Shown here: positions 23,101-35,114 of the stretch, piece after piece
How the letters are laid out: each line of letters begins with the position of its first letter
Position numbering within the stretch: the first letter of the stretch is position 1
Source of the DNA: Euphorbia lathyris
Taxonomy: Eukaryota > Streptophyta > Magnoliopsida > Malpighiales > Euphorbiaceae
Direction of reading: 5' to 3'
DNA: 64,000 bases
NCBI RefSeq assembly: GCF_963576675.1
Contig: NC_088917.1
Location: 10,196,001 to 10,260,000 of the forward strand
Made by a program: the position numbers and the translations under genes
Notes under the pieces: model-generated
The model's input: the letters and a program-made list of their open reading frames with translations, nothing else
Databases searched by the model: none
Told to the model about the DNA's origin: nothing

Positions 23101-24434
23101 GGTACCTTGCATCTCTGGGTCACCCTCAACTCGCCAACGTTCTTGATCCATCCCACCCTGTAGGGATCAGGGTGCGCCTCTACCAACAACCCGAACTTCT
23201 GAACGGCGCTGCTACTCACAATGTTCTCTTGGCTCCCACTATCTATTATCACATTACATCGCACGCCCTTCACAAGACAGCGGGTTCTGAATAGTCGGTG
23301 CCTTTGATCGCCCTCTATCCGGCTAGAGACTAACAAACGCCGTACCACATGGATGGCGTACCTCTCTTCACCCGCCACCTCATCATCTTCTCCCAAGGGT
23401 TCACAAAATACTTCATCCTCTTCGTCATAGTCATCTTCATACCTCTCCACCATGTTGGCGCTCTTCCTTCTAGGACACTCATTGGATCTATGTCCTGGCT
23501 CATTGCACCGAAAACATTTGAAAGGTGCTGGCCTTGCATACGGATTGTTGCTCTTGGGTGGTATAGGTGCTTCTTTGTATGGTCTAGTATCTCCAACGGA
23601 TCCCTTTCCCACACTGTTAACCTTGGCCCCACTGGCACTCGCCACCTGCTTGCCTTTGTCGTAAGACTTCACGTTATCTCTTCCTCCAGGCGTATACTCA
23701 GTAGTGGCGGATCTCCTGGATCTCCCGGTCAGTTGGGACTCAGCCTTGAGGGCTAAATTCCTAGCATCTTGTACTCTAACCACCATCTGTGTGCCAATAC
23801 GATCCTGGATATTGTATCTCAACCCTTCTAGATACCTAGAGGTCTTTTGGCTTTCAGTTTCAGACAGGTTGGCTCTCGCCGAAAGCCTTAAGAACTCAGA
23901 AGTATACTCATGGACACTTCGGGTCCCTTGAGAGCATCCTCTGTAGGAGCTGTAGATATACTGTTCGTAGTCCGGCGGTAAGAACCGCTCCCTCAGCATC
24001 GCCTTCATCCGTAGCCAAGATCTAATCGGATCTCTGCCCCCTCTTCTTCTTTCTTCCCTCATCTGATCCCACCAAACTGATTCGCCACCCTTCAGGCGAT
24101 ACGCCACCAGCCTTACTTTCCTCTCATCAGGAATCCCAGCATACTCAAAGAAACGTTCAACTTCCGATAACCAATCTAAGAATCCCTCTATATCCAGCTC
24201 GCCACCAAAAGATGGTAAATCTATTTTTAGCTTAAAGGCGTCATCTCTATCAAAGTTTCCTAGGTCTGGTTCTGCCCTAGCCATACCCACACGCCTGTTA
24301 TCAATCGGACCAACATCCCTCATATTTCTAAAGGCACCATTATTCCCAAGATCCTCAAAATCATCACTATCGCTATCAGCGTTATGCACAAGGACAAAGT
24401 TGGGTCTTCTTACCTCAGGATCCCTAGGACCCAT
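20073..24434 (-). pseudogene. Ty3 gag-pol polyprotein with one in-frame stop
   Basis: A single frame is broken only by TAA at 21561-21563, right after FILYTDH in RNase H. Order: capsid ([16 protein letters not shown]), zinc knuckle [14 protein letters not shown] near residue 310, aspartic protease DSGSQ near 400, reverse transcriptase with YFDDIL near 750, RNase H. After the stop follow the integrase HHCC finger (HGGSLGGHF to CYICQ), the DDE core ([18 protein letters not shown]) and a C-terminal tail without a chromodomain. Known roles are particle assembly, reverse transcription and integration. The pol overlap with the 3' LTR recalls CRM-type elements, but lineage is only a guess. One nonsense change makes this copy probably non-autonomous. 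Confidence 0.92.
20122..20137 (-). promoter_or_regulatory. Polypurine tract of the Ty3 element
   Basis: On the minus strand the 16 bases before the 3' LTR read as the purine run AAAGAAGGAGAGAA with two leading bases. This is the expected plus-strand primer site. Confidence 0.85.
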
Positions 24435-24699
24435 TTGTGGAAGTTAGACATTTGTCAATGGCAGTCGAGGTGGCGTGGGTTGCCTTTGGGGGTCGTGGTT
24501 CAAGGACTCCTTCCCTCCTCTGGTCGGACTCCCCGGCGGCTGGTCTGACCACTGCACGGATCTCCAATCTGAGGTTTTCCAGGGAAGCGGTTAGCTCCTG
24601 GAATCGTTGGTCGTTTTGTTTCTGCCGCTCAAGGCTGGCCTGGATTTGTTCCGCGAGGTGCTCTCTCAGCTCCTCATATCTTCGGTCACTGGTTTCCAT
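24424..24699 (-). CDS. Ty3 leader/gag N-terminal frame, coiled-coil rich
   Basis: A 91-codon ATG frame ([18 protein letters not shown]...) ends at TAG just past the start of the main gag frame, overlapping it by 11 bp in another frame. Its charged, Glu/Gln/Leu-rich sequence suggests a coiled coil, like the N-terminus of many Ty3 Gag proteins. Either a frameshift has separated it from gag or it is a small upstream frame. Confidence 0.5.
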   Translation of the reverse strand: METSDRRYEELREHLAEQIQASLERQKQNDQRFQELTASLENLRLEIRAVVRPAAGESDQRREGVLEPRPPKATHATSTAIDKCLTSTNGS

Positions 24700-24761
24700 G
24701 GAATCTTACGGTTGTTGGGGTTGAACCATTGCCAAAAGAAGTTTCGGGTCAGGAAACGATT

Positions 24762-24774
24762 GGCTCTGATACCA
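24762..24774 (-). promoter_or_regulatory. Primer-binding site, initiator tRNA-Met
   Basis: TGGTATCAGAGCC on the minus strand, two bases inside the 5' LTR. It is complementary to the 3' end of plant initiator tRNA-Met. Confidence 0.92.
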
Positions 24775-24776
24775 AC

Positions 24777-25289
24777 TGATACAGATTGAAAGAGATAAAT
24801 GGAGGTTTTAATCGTAAACCAACAAAGATCTTCTTCTCTAGCTAGACTAGAAGGAGTGAATCACAATAAACAAAGGTATAAAACCTTAATCTCAAAGAGA
24901 AATGATAGTTGATTGATAAAAAGTTGCCATATCCTTACAAAATGAGGGTTTAAATACAACCTCTAAAAGATAAGCAAAGGACAGGGACTACCCTTACTAG
25001 GGTTACAATACAGTTAGAAATAAGAGGGTAAGATAGGTAATGCGCCCAGACAACAGGTACAGAGGTGCAGGTACGGAGCGTCAGAGGTTGTTGGTGAATT
25101 CCTTCGGCAGGAAGTAAACTTGAGATCCGCCCAGTGTAGTTGTTGGTACGCCTCATGGCGTACGCCTAGATCCGCCCCGCTCGCGTGTTAAGGGGATCCG
25201 CCCTCCTAGATACAACCTCGGTGGGAACGCTGAGAGGAGATCCGACAAGGCGCGTGTGATTGTTGATCCCAGTTAGGATGTCCGCATCA
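24777..25289 (-). repeat. 5' LTR of the Ty3 element
   Basis: 513 bp, the partner of 19609-20121 with 7 differences by eye. It should contain the element's promoter, reading leftwards. Confidence 0.95.
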
Positions 25290-27475
25290 ATAAACATCTA
25301 TGTAGATATTGTTTAGTCATGTTTTTACTTCCAAGAATGTTGCTTATGCGGCGAACTATTTTCTTGTGGTATTTTAGTTGTTGGCCTAAACTTATAGAAT
25401 TTACCTGCATTGCCCATTAATATCATCATTATCCAAATAACTTTAATTTACATAGAATAACAAATACTTTTACAAAAGGAATTTTTCATTTTATAAATAA
25501 TAGTATCAGTGAAGTATAATTTTGTAATTTTCTTATTCAATTTAAAAGATCCTCTAAAACCTCAGTTATTAATTAATCAATATTAGATCCTTAACAAATA
25601 TCAATCACTAAATTTACCTTGCTTCCTGCAATTTCCAACTGCAGTATTGCACCAGAAGATGCATAATTCACGCCTTTTAGCATTTGTCGGTTAGTTCCAA
25701 CTGTTCTATAAGGGCGAATGTAATCCTTCATCCCAATTTTTTCAGCTGTTATGAAAAATTTAAAATGAAAATATTAAGAATTCGACCATGAACTAATTAA
25801 GTTTTAGCTATCTAATTGGTTAAAATTTAAAATTAATTAATTAATTAAAAGAGGCTGAAAGGAAAAAATATCAAACCTATTATATCAACCATGATTTTTC
25901 CATTACTGAATCTTCCTGTAGGGCCATCAAGAAAATCAATTCCATATGGCAAGTAATTAGATTTAAAAGTATCAAGACCATTATCATTTCCATTAGCAGA
26001 AAATGAATCTCCAAAAATAAAATAGCAAGGAAATTGTTCATGTTGATTTTGTGGTTGTCGTTTTGTTTTTCCATAGACAATTAAGTCTTGCATGTTGAGA
26101 ACTAATACAATATATGCAAACCAACACTGTCTTAATTGCTGAGACATCCTTCCGTGCACTAGTTTATATAATAATGTGGGTCAAGATGGAAAGTAAACCT
26201 TGTGATAGTAAAAAGAAGCATCAAAATTCTTATATTTATATTAATACATTACTTGTAAGAATAGTAATAAGTAGATGTTTAATCTTGTGGTTTTAAAAAA
26301 TACAGCATGTAATTGAATTAGTTGTTATTAATAACAAATAAACTTTTACAAAAAAAAAACTATTTTTGGAAAATCTTTTTTCACTTTTACAGCATGTAAA
26401 AAACAATCTTGAAATTAAGAAAAAAAAAATCAATGAACACCATAGATAATTGAATGTCTAAGAACTTTCTACTGTTATTTTTTTTATTGTAGTTATTTTA
26501 AATTGAACCAATCTAATATGAATCACAAAAAATATATAAAATAAAAGAATAAGGTAGAAATTTGCTTCTAATGTTTTTTTTAGAAGTGTAGATATACTCT
26601 TTTAGATTGGGCTTAAAATAAACTGGACCCTTACTGGTTGGGTTTAAAATTCTTCTGTCCCAACCAATGTCAAACGATATTGCCTATGTTAGGGCAGAAA
26701 TGCCCAATTCTTCACACATTGGAGAAATTATAAGGTGCTATATTAGTTCCAAGTAGATTTCCTACTTGGAACTAACAACTAATAAGAATACCATCGTCTT
26801 ATATATGAATATGGATGTATGGAAAAGATTAGAATCATCCTTTAGCCACCTTGATAAATGGGTAGGCATCACTTTTCGATCACTACATTTGTCTTAGGAT
26901 TTGTCCTAAAGTCCAAGTCCCGTCTAGTGCGGCTAGCCTTTGTATTATTTATAATTTTTTCTTACTTAGATTCATAGTTTTTATTATTTTTTAAATATTT
27001 TATTATTATCATTTAAAATTATATTCTTTGAGTTTTTGCTGAATGGGTTAAGTATTTAAATTATAGTTTGCTACATATTTATTGTTCATAATCACAATTT
27101 AGTTTTAATTTTAGTTAGTTTTTAAATACAAATATAGTAGTTGCACAAGGTGGGCTAGGTTAGATTTGAAAACTAGTTCCTTTAGCATGGTCTACTTCTG
27201 TTTGAACTCAATGTGAATATAATGTGAGTTGGACATGATACTTACTTAACAAGACTATTTAGATCTGACTCGACTTATGAACAGATCTAAGTAATAGTAA
27301 TAATTGTGTAATTGTGAAACATTAATGTAGATGAATTTGGCATCAGGTGTGTTTCCATTGAATTGATCAACAAGAGGCTTGAGCTTATTATTGAAAATCT
27401 GATTAGCATTCACTTTGGCTTCACTCTGTATGATCCATGTGTTGGTTCAAGTATGCCCCAAATCGAAGTTGGCGA

Positions 27476-27640
27476 CACTAGTGGAAAATGTCCTTTAGTT
27501 TGATTAGCGACGGTTTATCTAATCAACCGATGCTAAAGGTCATTAGGGTTAGTTCTTTCAAATAACTGACTCCAATTATTAACGATGGTTAATACAATTT
27601 ACTGATGCCAAAGACTAATAAATTGGGCTAACTTGTTTAT
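27476..27640 (+). mobile_element. Truncated CACTA end (CACTAGTGGAAAA type), unit A
   Basis: Begins CACTAGTGGAAAATGTCC, followed by subterminal-like repeats such as CAACCGATGCTA and ACTGACTCC. The opposite terminus is absent. Homologous starts occur at 33363, 53171 and 59066, at the same place in each unit, so the insertion predates the duplications. Confidence 0.6.
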
Positions 27641-27850
27641 ATGAACATTGTGCAGATCTAATTAGAATCCATATGAGAACTTGAAGTATATCAAAGGCAC
27701 CTTTCAAATTTGATAATCATTTCATACAGAACATGTACATTGGTATTTAATTTTCTTTATTGAAATTTCCTTTTCAAAATTTAATAGGTTCACATTTAAA
27801 TATATGCTTATGAATTTGTTTTATAAATATAGATTTGTACGCTAATATGA

Positions 27851-28743
27851 TGTTATGTTGATACGATACCATTAAACCCCTAATTTGCAAGCAATGTTCA
27901 GAAGTAAGTAAAGGCAAAATTAGGAAATAAGTTACTCAGCAGATTTATACTGGTTCAACCTTCTCCATATGTCTAGTCATCAGAATTCCTTTTCTGGGCT
28001 TTTAATCCACTAATGAACTCCTTCATGGGTAGAGCACAAACCTTTACAATACACAGAGCTTAAGTAAAGTATCTTCCTTTACAACAACACTTTACTATCC
28101 ACTCTCTTGTTACTTGCTTATAACCGAAGAAATAACAAAGCTTCTGATTTACGATAGAAAATGGTGCTGATATAGAAATCAATTGAACTTCTCTCTCTAC
28201 TGAATTATACAAATATGAAAATGAATGTTATAGAAATTTTCTCTAATTTTTCACTTAAAGTTTTATCTCTTTTTCGTGTGAAGACCAACTGTGAAAATGA
28301 ACTTTGGAGTTGGCTTTTATAGTGCAGCATTTGGAGAAGACCGTTTGAATTTCAAAAGAGCCGTTTGGAGGGAAACATCTTCTGTCTTCTCATGTGCTTT
28401 TTTCCACTGTGCCAATTTATCCACATAAGAAAAGTTTCCGTTTACGAAATCATACTTCTATCGATTATTGAGTTGCGCGTCAATGATCGTCTTCTGACTT
28501 CTGGTATTGCAGACTTGCAATCTGAATCTTTCCTTAGTTGGTTGTTAGAGAGACGTTCGTGTGACAGGGTCTTCTATCTTTTTGCTTCTTTTGGAACAAC
28601 TTGAGTGGACAGGTTGTCACACTTTTTAGTTCCAGTTCTGGCTTCTAGGTTCTGGGCCAAACTTAAGGCTTGGACCTTTAATTGATTTTAGGCTTTTTAA
28701 GTTGTCTTTGATTTTATGCTTAAGTTAGAATAAACACTTAACA
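27851..28743 (-). mobile_element. Probable solo LTR (Copia-like), unit A
   Basis: The block starts TGTTATGTTGATAC and ends AACACTTAACA. On the minus strand it has CTATAAAAGCCAACTCC, a good TATA box, and downstream the phrase GGTTGAACCAGTATAAATC, common near the 3' end of Copia LTRs. No internal domain or second LTR adjoins. No clear target duplication. Homologues are at 33996-34893, 53547-54439 and 59441-60333. An open frame of 79 codons in it starts at TTG and I do not count it as a gene. Confidence 0.5.
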
Positions 28744-29836
28744 AACACATTATCATAAAACAACTTAATTTAATTCTGAAATTAAATATCCTGGGGATGC
28801 AATTCCTTATTAGTTATTTTTTTCATAACCAAAAACTCTTTGGAAATTGTGTTTCAACAAAATGCACATCATATAAATAGTTATACCATCATTAATATCC
28901 ACTTCTTTGTTTCAGTTTAGCAATACTGCTTTTGATTCAGAGTTTTCTAAATAGCATTAGAGATCAATATCCATCCATAATATGAGTAGAATAAGACTTG
29001 TAATAGGAAACTAAGAAAAATAAGATGATAAGCCATTTACATGTTAGGATGCAATCACCATCCTACAAATGAAGGTTGATAGATGGACAAAAGTAGAATA
29101 ATCTTTTAACCACCTTGATAAGGGGTGATTCCAAACGGTCCGATGAACCCTATATCATTCAAAAGCATAAGATGAGAGAAATATCGACCCACGACCCCAT
29201 GTCTCATGTATTGTTGCTTCTTCCATATCTTAGTGTGCTAATTGTCGCTCAACCGAACTCAAAACGGATTCCTATTTAGGCTCCATATGTATGTGAACTA
29301 GGTCGAGATAGGGATAACCTGTAAGCACAGATTTTCGTTCATTTCTATGATGTGTTAATTACGCCCTAGCGATTGATCGATTAAGTCAAAATTCAAGTGC
29401 CCGATGAATTTTTATACTCAAAACACATCCCGAAGATCATTTCAATCTAAGTCAAAGTTATTTCGATAAGATGTGCATTTTTTTCGTTTCGAAGTTTTTT
29501 CATAGACTTTTTTCAAAATTTTCTAGATTTTTTCGAGAAGTTCTGGAACACTATTTCCTCATACTCGTCTCTTTTTTAGACCAGAGTTGAAGGGTTCGGC
29601 GTCATTTTGATTTATTTTTCAAAAAACAAAAATCTCTCCCTTTAATTCACCTTGAAAATGCATTTACATTTTCTCAAAAAAATGCGGACTCCGCGACTCT
29701 ATTTTTCATCGTGTGGCTCTATTTTCTAAAAACTAGCGCTACATAGCTCTAGATAGAGCGGTCGGCTTGGAAAATTTGTCGTATCGACGTACATCCGGAT
29801 GGGAAGGGAGGTACGTCACATGTCTCAACTTCATAT

Positions 29837-30066
29837 TCATGTTTTTCGTGTTTCATATTTTTCATATTTTTACATTTTTTAACGTTTCCCCATTTTTCTC
29901 TAAACGCGTATGTTTTGGGGAAAATGTAAAACATTTTCCTTTATTTCTTCATTCCTTTTCCATTGACTTACCACTCATTTTCCTTTGACTTATTTTTCTG
30001 CCCAAACAAACACTGGAAAATTGCAAAAATATTTTCCTGCAGAATATTTTTCCCCAAACAAACATG
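29837..30066. repeat. Spacer between units A and B, MITE-like
   Basis: Contains inverted parts TGTTTTGGGGAAAATG and the complement of CATGTTTGTTTGGGGAAAA, suggesting a short fold-back element. The same spacer lies at 55526-55742 between units C and D, so the A-B and C-D junctions share one origin. Confidence 0.55.
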
Positions 30067-30388
30067 GCCTAAGTGTTTTTTTATTTGCTTACTAGTTTAT
30101 TTTCTTTATGACATGTATTTTTTTTACTTTATCGCGAGATTTACGAGGCTTCGATTTTTTGTTAGATGTTATCTTTTTAATACAACAACAGAAAATAAAG
30201 TTGTTACATAGTTAGTTAGGATATTTCATATTCATAACGCACTACTTATGATATAATAAACAAAATACAGTATAAATATAAAAAGCTTAATTTAATATCA
30301 TTGTTTAACTTCTACTCAACTAACTTTTACAATTGATTAAACTTATAACTATTGCACACAAGGATGGGTTGAGGATTCCATAAATAGA

Positions 30389-32067
30389 TCAACTTCTATG
30401 GGAAGTTGTGTTAGAAATCAGGTGGTGGATATTAAAAGGATAAGCATGGGATGGAACAGAAGCATTGTATGCAATATTGGCCAAAATTATATTAGCAGCC
30501 TCAGTCGGACGATACCCATCCCAGTAAAAGTAATCCTTTCTATTATTGCAACTCTTTCCCATACTATAACACATCCCATCCAAGTCTGTTTCACAACATG
30601 TTTTTCCAATGTTCTTGAAACCTGCATATGGACATGTATAAATAAATAATTCACTAATGGAAATGATGAGCAAGCATATTTCAATTTATTGATTCCATGT
30701 ATCATTCTAGGAGTATTGTAGAATTTCTCAGAAAAGTAAGAATATATACCTTGATAAGCTTGAGAAGTTTCGATATAGGTGAATTGTGCATTTTTTGTGT
30801 AATTGTTAAGATTAAAAACCATGGTTCGGAGCTTGCTATTATATAGTTGAATATCTTTGTTAATTACAGATATACACTTATGCTCATCTTGATTACTTCC
30901 ATTTCCATACATTCTAATAGCAGAAGGACTGCAACCTAAAGAAGGAAGTCCAAACACCACAACTTTCTTTGCTCCAGAATTGTGCAAATTCTGTAGATTA
31001 TATAAATAATTAAGAAAAGATAACCTATAATGGGTAATTAAATAATAATAAATGAATTTATTACTTACAAGTAAGTGAGTGAAAAAGAAATGATCAACAA
31101 GGTACTGCGCAAATCGATCAGGTGATTGTCTTGGAGTTGGGTCTGAGCCATCATTGTTAGGAATGTAATTGTTGAAGACATCATTACTGCCAATTTCAAC
31201 TGAGTATAAACATCTTTGTAGGTATTGTTTAGTCATGTTTTTACTTCCAAGAATCTTGCTTATACGGCGAACTATTTTCTTGTGGTATTTTAGTTGTTGG
31301 CCTAAACTTATGGAATTTACCTGCATTGCCCATTAATATCATCATTAATCCAAATAACTTAATTTACCTAGAATAACAAATACTTTTACAAAATGAATTT
31401 TTCAATTTATAAATAATAATATCAGTGAAGTATAATTTTGTAATTTTCTTATTCACTTTAAAAGATCATCTAAAACCTCAGTTATTAATTAATCAATATT
31501 GGATCCTTAGCAAATATCAATCACTAAATTTACCTTGCTTCCTGCAATTTCCGACTGCAGTATTGCACCAGAAGATGCATAGTTCACGCCTTTTAGCATT
31601 TGTCGGTTAGTTCCAACTATTCTATAAGGGCGAATGTAATCCTTCATCCCAATTTTTTCAACTGTTATGAAAAAATTCAAATGAAAATATTAAGAATTCG
31701 ACCATGAACTAATTAAGCTTTAGCTATCTAATTGGCTAAAATTTAAAATTAATTCATTAATTAATTAAAAGAGGCTGAAAGGAAAAAAAATCAAACCTAT
31801 TATATCAACCATGATTTTTCCATTACTGAATCTTCCTGTAGGGCCATCAAGAAAATCAATTCCATATGGCAAGTAATTGGATTTAAAAGTATCAAGACCA
31901 TTATCATTTCCATTAGCAGAAAATGAATCTCCAAAAATGAAATAACAAGGAACTTGTTCATGTTGATTTTGTAGTTGTCGTTTTGTTTTTCTATAGACAA
32001 TTAAATCTTGCATGTTGAGAACTAATACAACATATGCAAACCAGCAATGTCTTAATTGCTGAGACAT
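30389..32067 (-). CDS. GDSL esterase/lipase copy B, the only intact frame; block V His replaced by Arg
   Basis: Exons are 32067-31797, 31661-31534, 31320-31069, 30990-30750 and 30621-30389, all GT-AG. They total 1,125 nt, or 374 aa plus TGA. An upstream GTG-started extension (to 32079) is not used; the ATG is at 32067. A hydrophobic stretch (CWFAYVVLVLNM, residues 8-19) is a likely signal peptide. Block I is FIFGDSFSANGNDN with Ser48. The oxyanion Gly is in GPTGRFSNGK. Block III is GSND (177-180). Block V is WDGYRPTEA, with Asp332 present but Arg335 where the family has catalytic His. Plant GDSL enzymes are secreted or vacuolar hydrolases of acyl esters. Without the His, ordinary catalysis is doubtful. 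Confidence 0.9.
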
Positions 32068-33362
32068 CCTTCCGTGCACTAGTTTATATAATAATGTGGG
32101 TCAAGATGGAAAGTAAACCTTGTGATAGCAAAAAGAAGAATACAAATTCTTATATTTATATTAATACATTACTTGTAAGAATAGTAATAAGTAGATGTTT
32201 AATCTTGTGGTTTTAAAAAATACAGCATGTAATTGAGTTATTAATAACAAATAAACTTTTACCAAAAAAATACTATTCTTGGAAAACCTTTTTCACCTTT
32301 ACAGCATGTAAAAAACCATCTTGAAATTAAGAAGAAAAATCAATGAACACCTAAGATAATTGAATGTCTTAGAACTTTCCATTGTTATTTTTTATTTTAG
32401 TTATTTTATATTGTACCAATCCAATATGAATCACAAAAAGATATAAAATAAAGAAATACGGTAGAAATTTGCTTCTAATGTTTTTCAAAAGTTTAGATAT
32501 ACTCTTTTAGAATAGGTTTAAAATAAACTCGATCCTTACTGAAATGCCAAACGATATCATTTTGGCCTATGTTATGTCCGAAATACCCAATTCTTCACAC
32601 ATTGGAGAAATTATAAGGTGTTATGTTAGTTCCAAATAGATTTTCTACTTGGAACTAACAACTAATAAGAATACCATCGTCTTATATATATGAAGATAGA
32701 TGGATGGAAAAGATAAGAATCATCCTTTAGCCACCCCGATAAAATGGATAGGCACCAACTTTCTATCACTGCATTTGTCTTCGGATTTGTCCCGAAGTCC
32801 AAGTCCCTTCTAGTGCAGCTAGCCTTTATATTATTTATAATATTTTCTTATTTAGATTCATCTTTTTTATTATTTTTTAAAATATTTTATTATTATCACT
32901 TAAAATTATATTCATTGAGTTTTTGCTGAATGGGTTAAGTATTAAATTATAGTTTGCTACATATTTATTGTTCATAATCACAATTTAGTTTTCATTTTAA
33001 TTAGTTTTTTAAATACAAATATATTAATTGTACAAGGTGGGCTAGGTTAGATTTGAAAATTAGTTCCTTTAGCGTGGTCTAGCTCTGTTTGAACTCAATG
33101 TGAATATAGTGTGAGTTGGACAATATACTTACTTAACAAGGCTATTTAGACCCGGCTCGACTTATGAATAGATATAAGTAATAGTAATAATTATGTAATC
33201 GAGAAGCATTAATGTAGATGAATTTGGCACCAGGTGTGTTGCCATTGAATTGATCAACAAGAGGCTTGACCTTATTATTGAAAATCTGATTAGCATTCAC
33301 GTTGGCTTCACTTTGTTTGATCCATGTGTTGGTTCAAGTACGCCCCAGATTGAACTTGGTGA

Positions 33363-33650
33363 CACTAGTGGGAAAATGGCCTTTAGTGCCGCTTGATTAC
33401 CGACGGTTTATCTAATTAACCGATGCTACTAAAGGTAATTAGGGTCGGTTGTTTCAAATAACCGACTCCAATGATGCCTTATTGGCGACGGCTAATACAA
33501 TTCACTGACACCAAAGATCAATATTTCGAGCTTGTTATGAATTGAGGGTCACTAGCGTCGGTTCTTTACAAATAACCGATGCTAATAACCCTAATAATTA
33601 GGGTCAGTAGTTTCTAACCGATGCCAATTAGATTATTTAACTGTACACAC
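33363..33650 (+). mobile_element. CACTA end with subterminal repeats, unit B
   Basis: CACTAGTGGGAAAATGGCC is followed by at least five short units of the type AACCGATGC[TC]A or ACCGACTCCAAT. This is the best preserved of the four homologous CACTA starts. Confidence 0.65.
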
Positions 33651-33995
33651 TACGAGTGATAGGTGAAAACATTAATCTAAAGAGTGGAATTGACATACAA
33701 GTCATTAGAAACAACAACTATTCAACATTTTAAGTGCAGTCCATAGACTTCAAGTTCTGTGAACAAATTGCGCTAACTTGTTTATATGAATATTGTGCAG
33801 ATCTAATTAGAATCGATAGGGGCACTTGAAGTATATCAAAGGCACCCTTCAAATTTGCTAATCATTTCATACAGAACATATACACTTGTATTTAATTTTC
33901 GTTATTGAAATTTTCTTTTCAAAATTTAATAGGGTTCACATTAAATATGTGATCATGAATCTGTTTTAAAAATATAGATTTATATGCTAATATGA

Positions 33996-34893
33996 TGTTA
34001 ATGTTGATACGAAACCATTAAATCCCTAATTTGCAAGCAATGTTCAAAAGTAAGTAAACGCAGAATTAGGAAATAAGTTACTCGGTAGATTTATACCGGT
34101 TCAACCTCTTGTCCAGTCCTCAGAATTTCTTCTTCTGAGCTTTAATGCACTAATGAACTCTTTCACGGGTAGAGCACAAACCTTTTACAATAGATAGAGC
34201 TTAAGTAAAGTATCTTCCTTTACAACAACACCCAACTATCTACTCTCATGTTACTTGCTTATAACCAAAGCAATAACAGAGCTTCTGATTTACAATAGCA
34301 AATGATTCTGATATAGAAATCAATTGAACTTCTCTCTCTACTAAATTACACAAATATGAAAATGAATGTGTATAGCAATTTGCTCTAGTTTTTCACTTGA
34401 AAGTTTTACCTCTTTTTTTCATGAAGATAAGTTGTGAAAATGAACTTTGGAGTTGGCTTTTAGTGGAGCATTTGGAGAAGAACGGTTTGAATATCAAAAG
34501 AGCCGTTTGGAAGGAAATGTCTTCTATCTTCTGTCTTCTGATGTGCTTTTGTCCACTGTGCCAATTTATCCACATAAGAAAAGTTTCAATTTACAAAATC
34601 CGACTTCTATCGATTGTTAAGTCACGGGTCAATGATCGTCTTCTGACTTCTGGTATTGCAGACTTGCAATCTGAATCTTTCCTCAGTTGGTTGATAGAGA
34701 GACATTTGTGTGACAGGGTCTTCTGTCTTTTTGCTTCTTTTGGAACAACTTGAGTGGACAGGTTGTCAACGCCCTTTAGTTCCGGTTCTGGCTTCTAGGT
34801 TCTGGGTCAGACTTAAGGTTTGGGCCTTTAATTGATTTAAGGCTTTTTAAGTTGTCTTTGATTTTATGCTTAAGTTAGAATAAACACTTAATA
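33996..34893 (-). mobile_element. Probable solo LTR (Copia-like), unit B
   Basis: Homologue of 27851-28743 with scattered substitutions. The TATA-like element is altered here (the GTGGAGCATTTGG region lacks the clear TATAAAAG). Confidence 0.45.
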
Positions 34894-35114
34894 AACACAT
34901 TAGCATAAAACAACTTAATTTAATTCTGAAATTAAATATCTTGGGGATCTAATTCCTTAATAGTTATTTTTCATAACTAGAAACTCTATGGAAATTGTGT
35001 TTTAGCAAAATGCACATCATGTAAATAGTTATACCATCATCATTATCCACTTTTTTGTTTCAGTTTAACAATACTCCTTTTGATTTAGAGTTTTCTAAAT
35101 AGCATTAGAAATCA

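Larger units (their letters stand above)
19609..25289 (-). mobile_element. Ty3-type LTR retrotransposon, nearly intact, inserted in GDSL copy A
   Basis: The element is 5,681 bp long with TG...CA LTRs and 5-bp target duplications ATAAA (19604-19608 and 25290-25294). It lies in the minus orientation. Order from its 5' end: LTR 25289-24777, primer-binding site, gag-pol, polypurine tract, LTR 20121-19609. By eye the two 513-bp LTRs differ at 7 positions (about 1.4%). At an assumed 1.3e-8 substitutions per site per year this is roughly half a million years. Confidence 0.95.
18787..26147 (-). pseudogene. GDSL esterase/lipase copy A, split by a Ty3 retrotransposon
   Basis: Exons are 26147-25877, 25745-25618, 25404-25295 plus 19608-19467 (exon 3, interrupted), 19388-19148 and 19019-18787. 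The GDS block (FIFGDSFSANGNDN), the glycine block (GPTGRFSNGK) and the GxND block (here GCND) are present. Block V reads YWDGYRPTEA, so the usual catalytic His is Arg (codon 18907-18909). Three defects are seen: the Ty3 insertion in exon 3 (TSD ATAAA), loss of the intron 3 acceptor (AG to AT, 19389-19391), and the missing His. Apart from the insertion, exon lengths equal those of copy B, so the insertion is recent. Confidence 0.9.
26148..29836. repeat. 5' flank of GDSL copy A (duplicated unit)
   Basis: This 3.7-kb stretch recurs upstream of copies B, C and D. It holds the start of a CACTA-like element (27476), an LTR-like block (27851-28743), and a distal part ending with GATGGGAAGGGAGGTACGTC near 29815. 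No exon is recognised. The version beside copy D (57739-60388) is nearly identical to this one over long tracts, whereas B and C differ more. Confidence 0.8.

Noticed and set aside
23349..23756. Plus-strand frames opposite Ty3 gag-pol (and similar ones at 21465-21896, 45859-46101)
   Set aside because: They are antisense shadows of long coding frames with no domain of their own.
28365..28604. 79-codon frame repeated in all four units (also 34397-34753, 54061-54300, 59955-60194)
   Set aside because: It mostly starts at a non-ATG codon, lies in an LTR-like block, and its conservation follows from recent duplication.
30389..30673. Single-exon reading of the GDSL C-terminal frame with an upstream Met (MLIISISELFIY)
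   Set aside because: The upstream residues are intron-derived; a proper acceptor at 30622-30624 joins exon 4 in frame.
32068..32079. N-terminal extension of GDSL copy B starting at 32079
   Set aside because: The codon there is GTG, not ATG; the first ATG in frame is at 32067.
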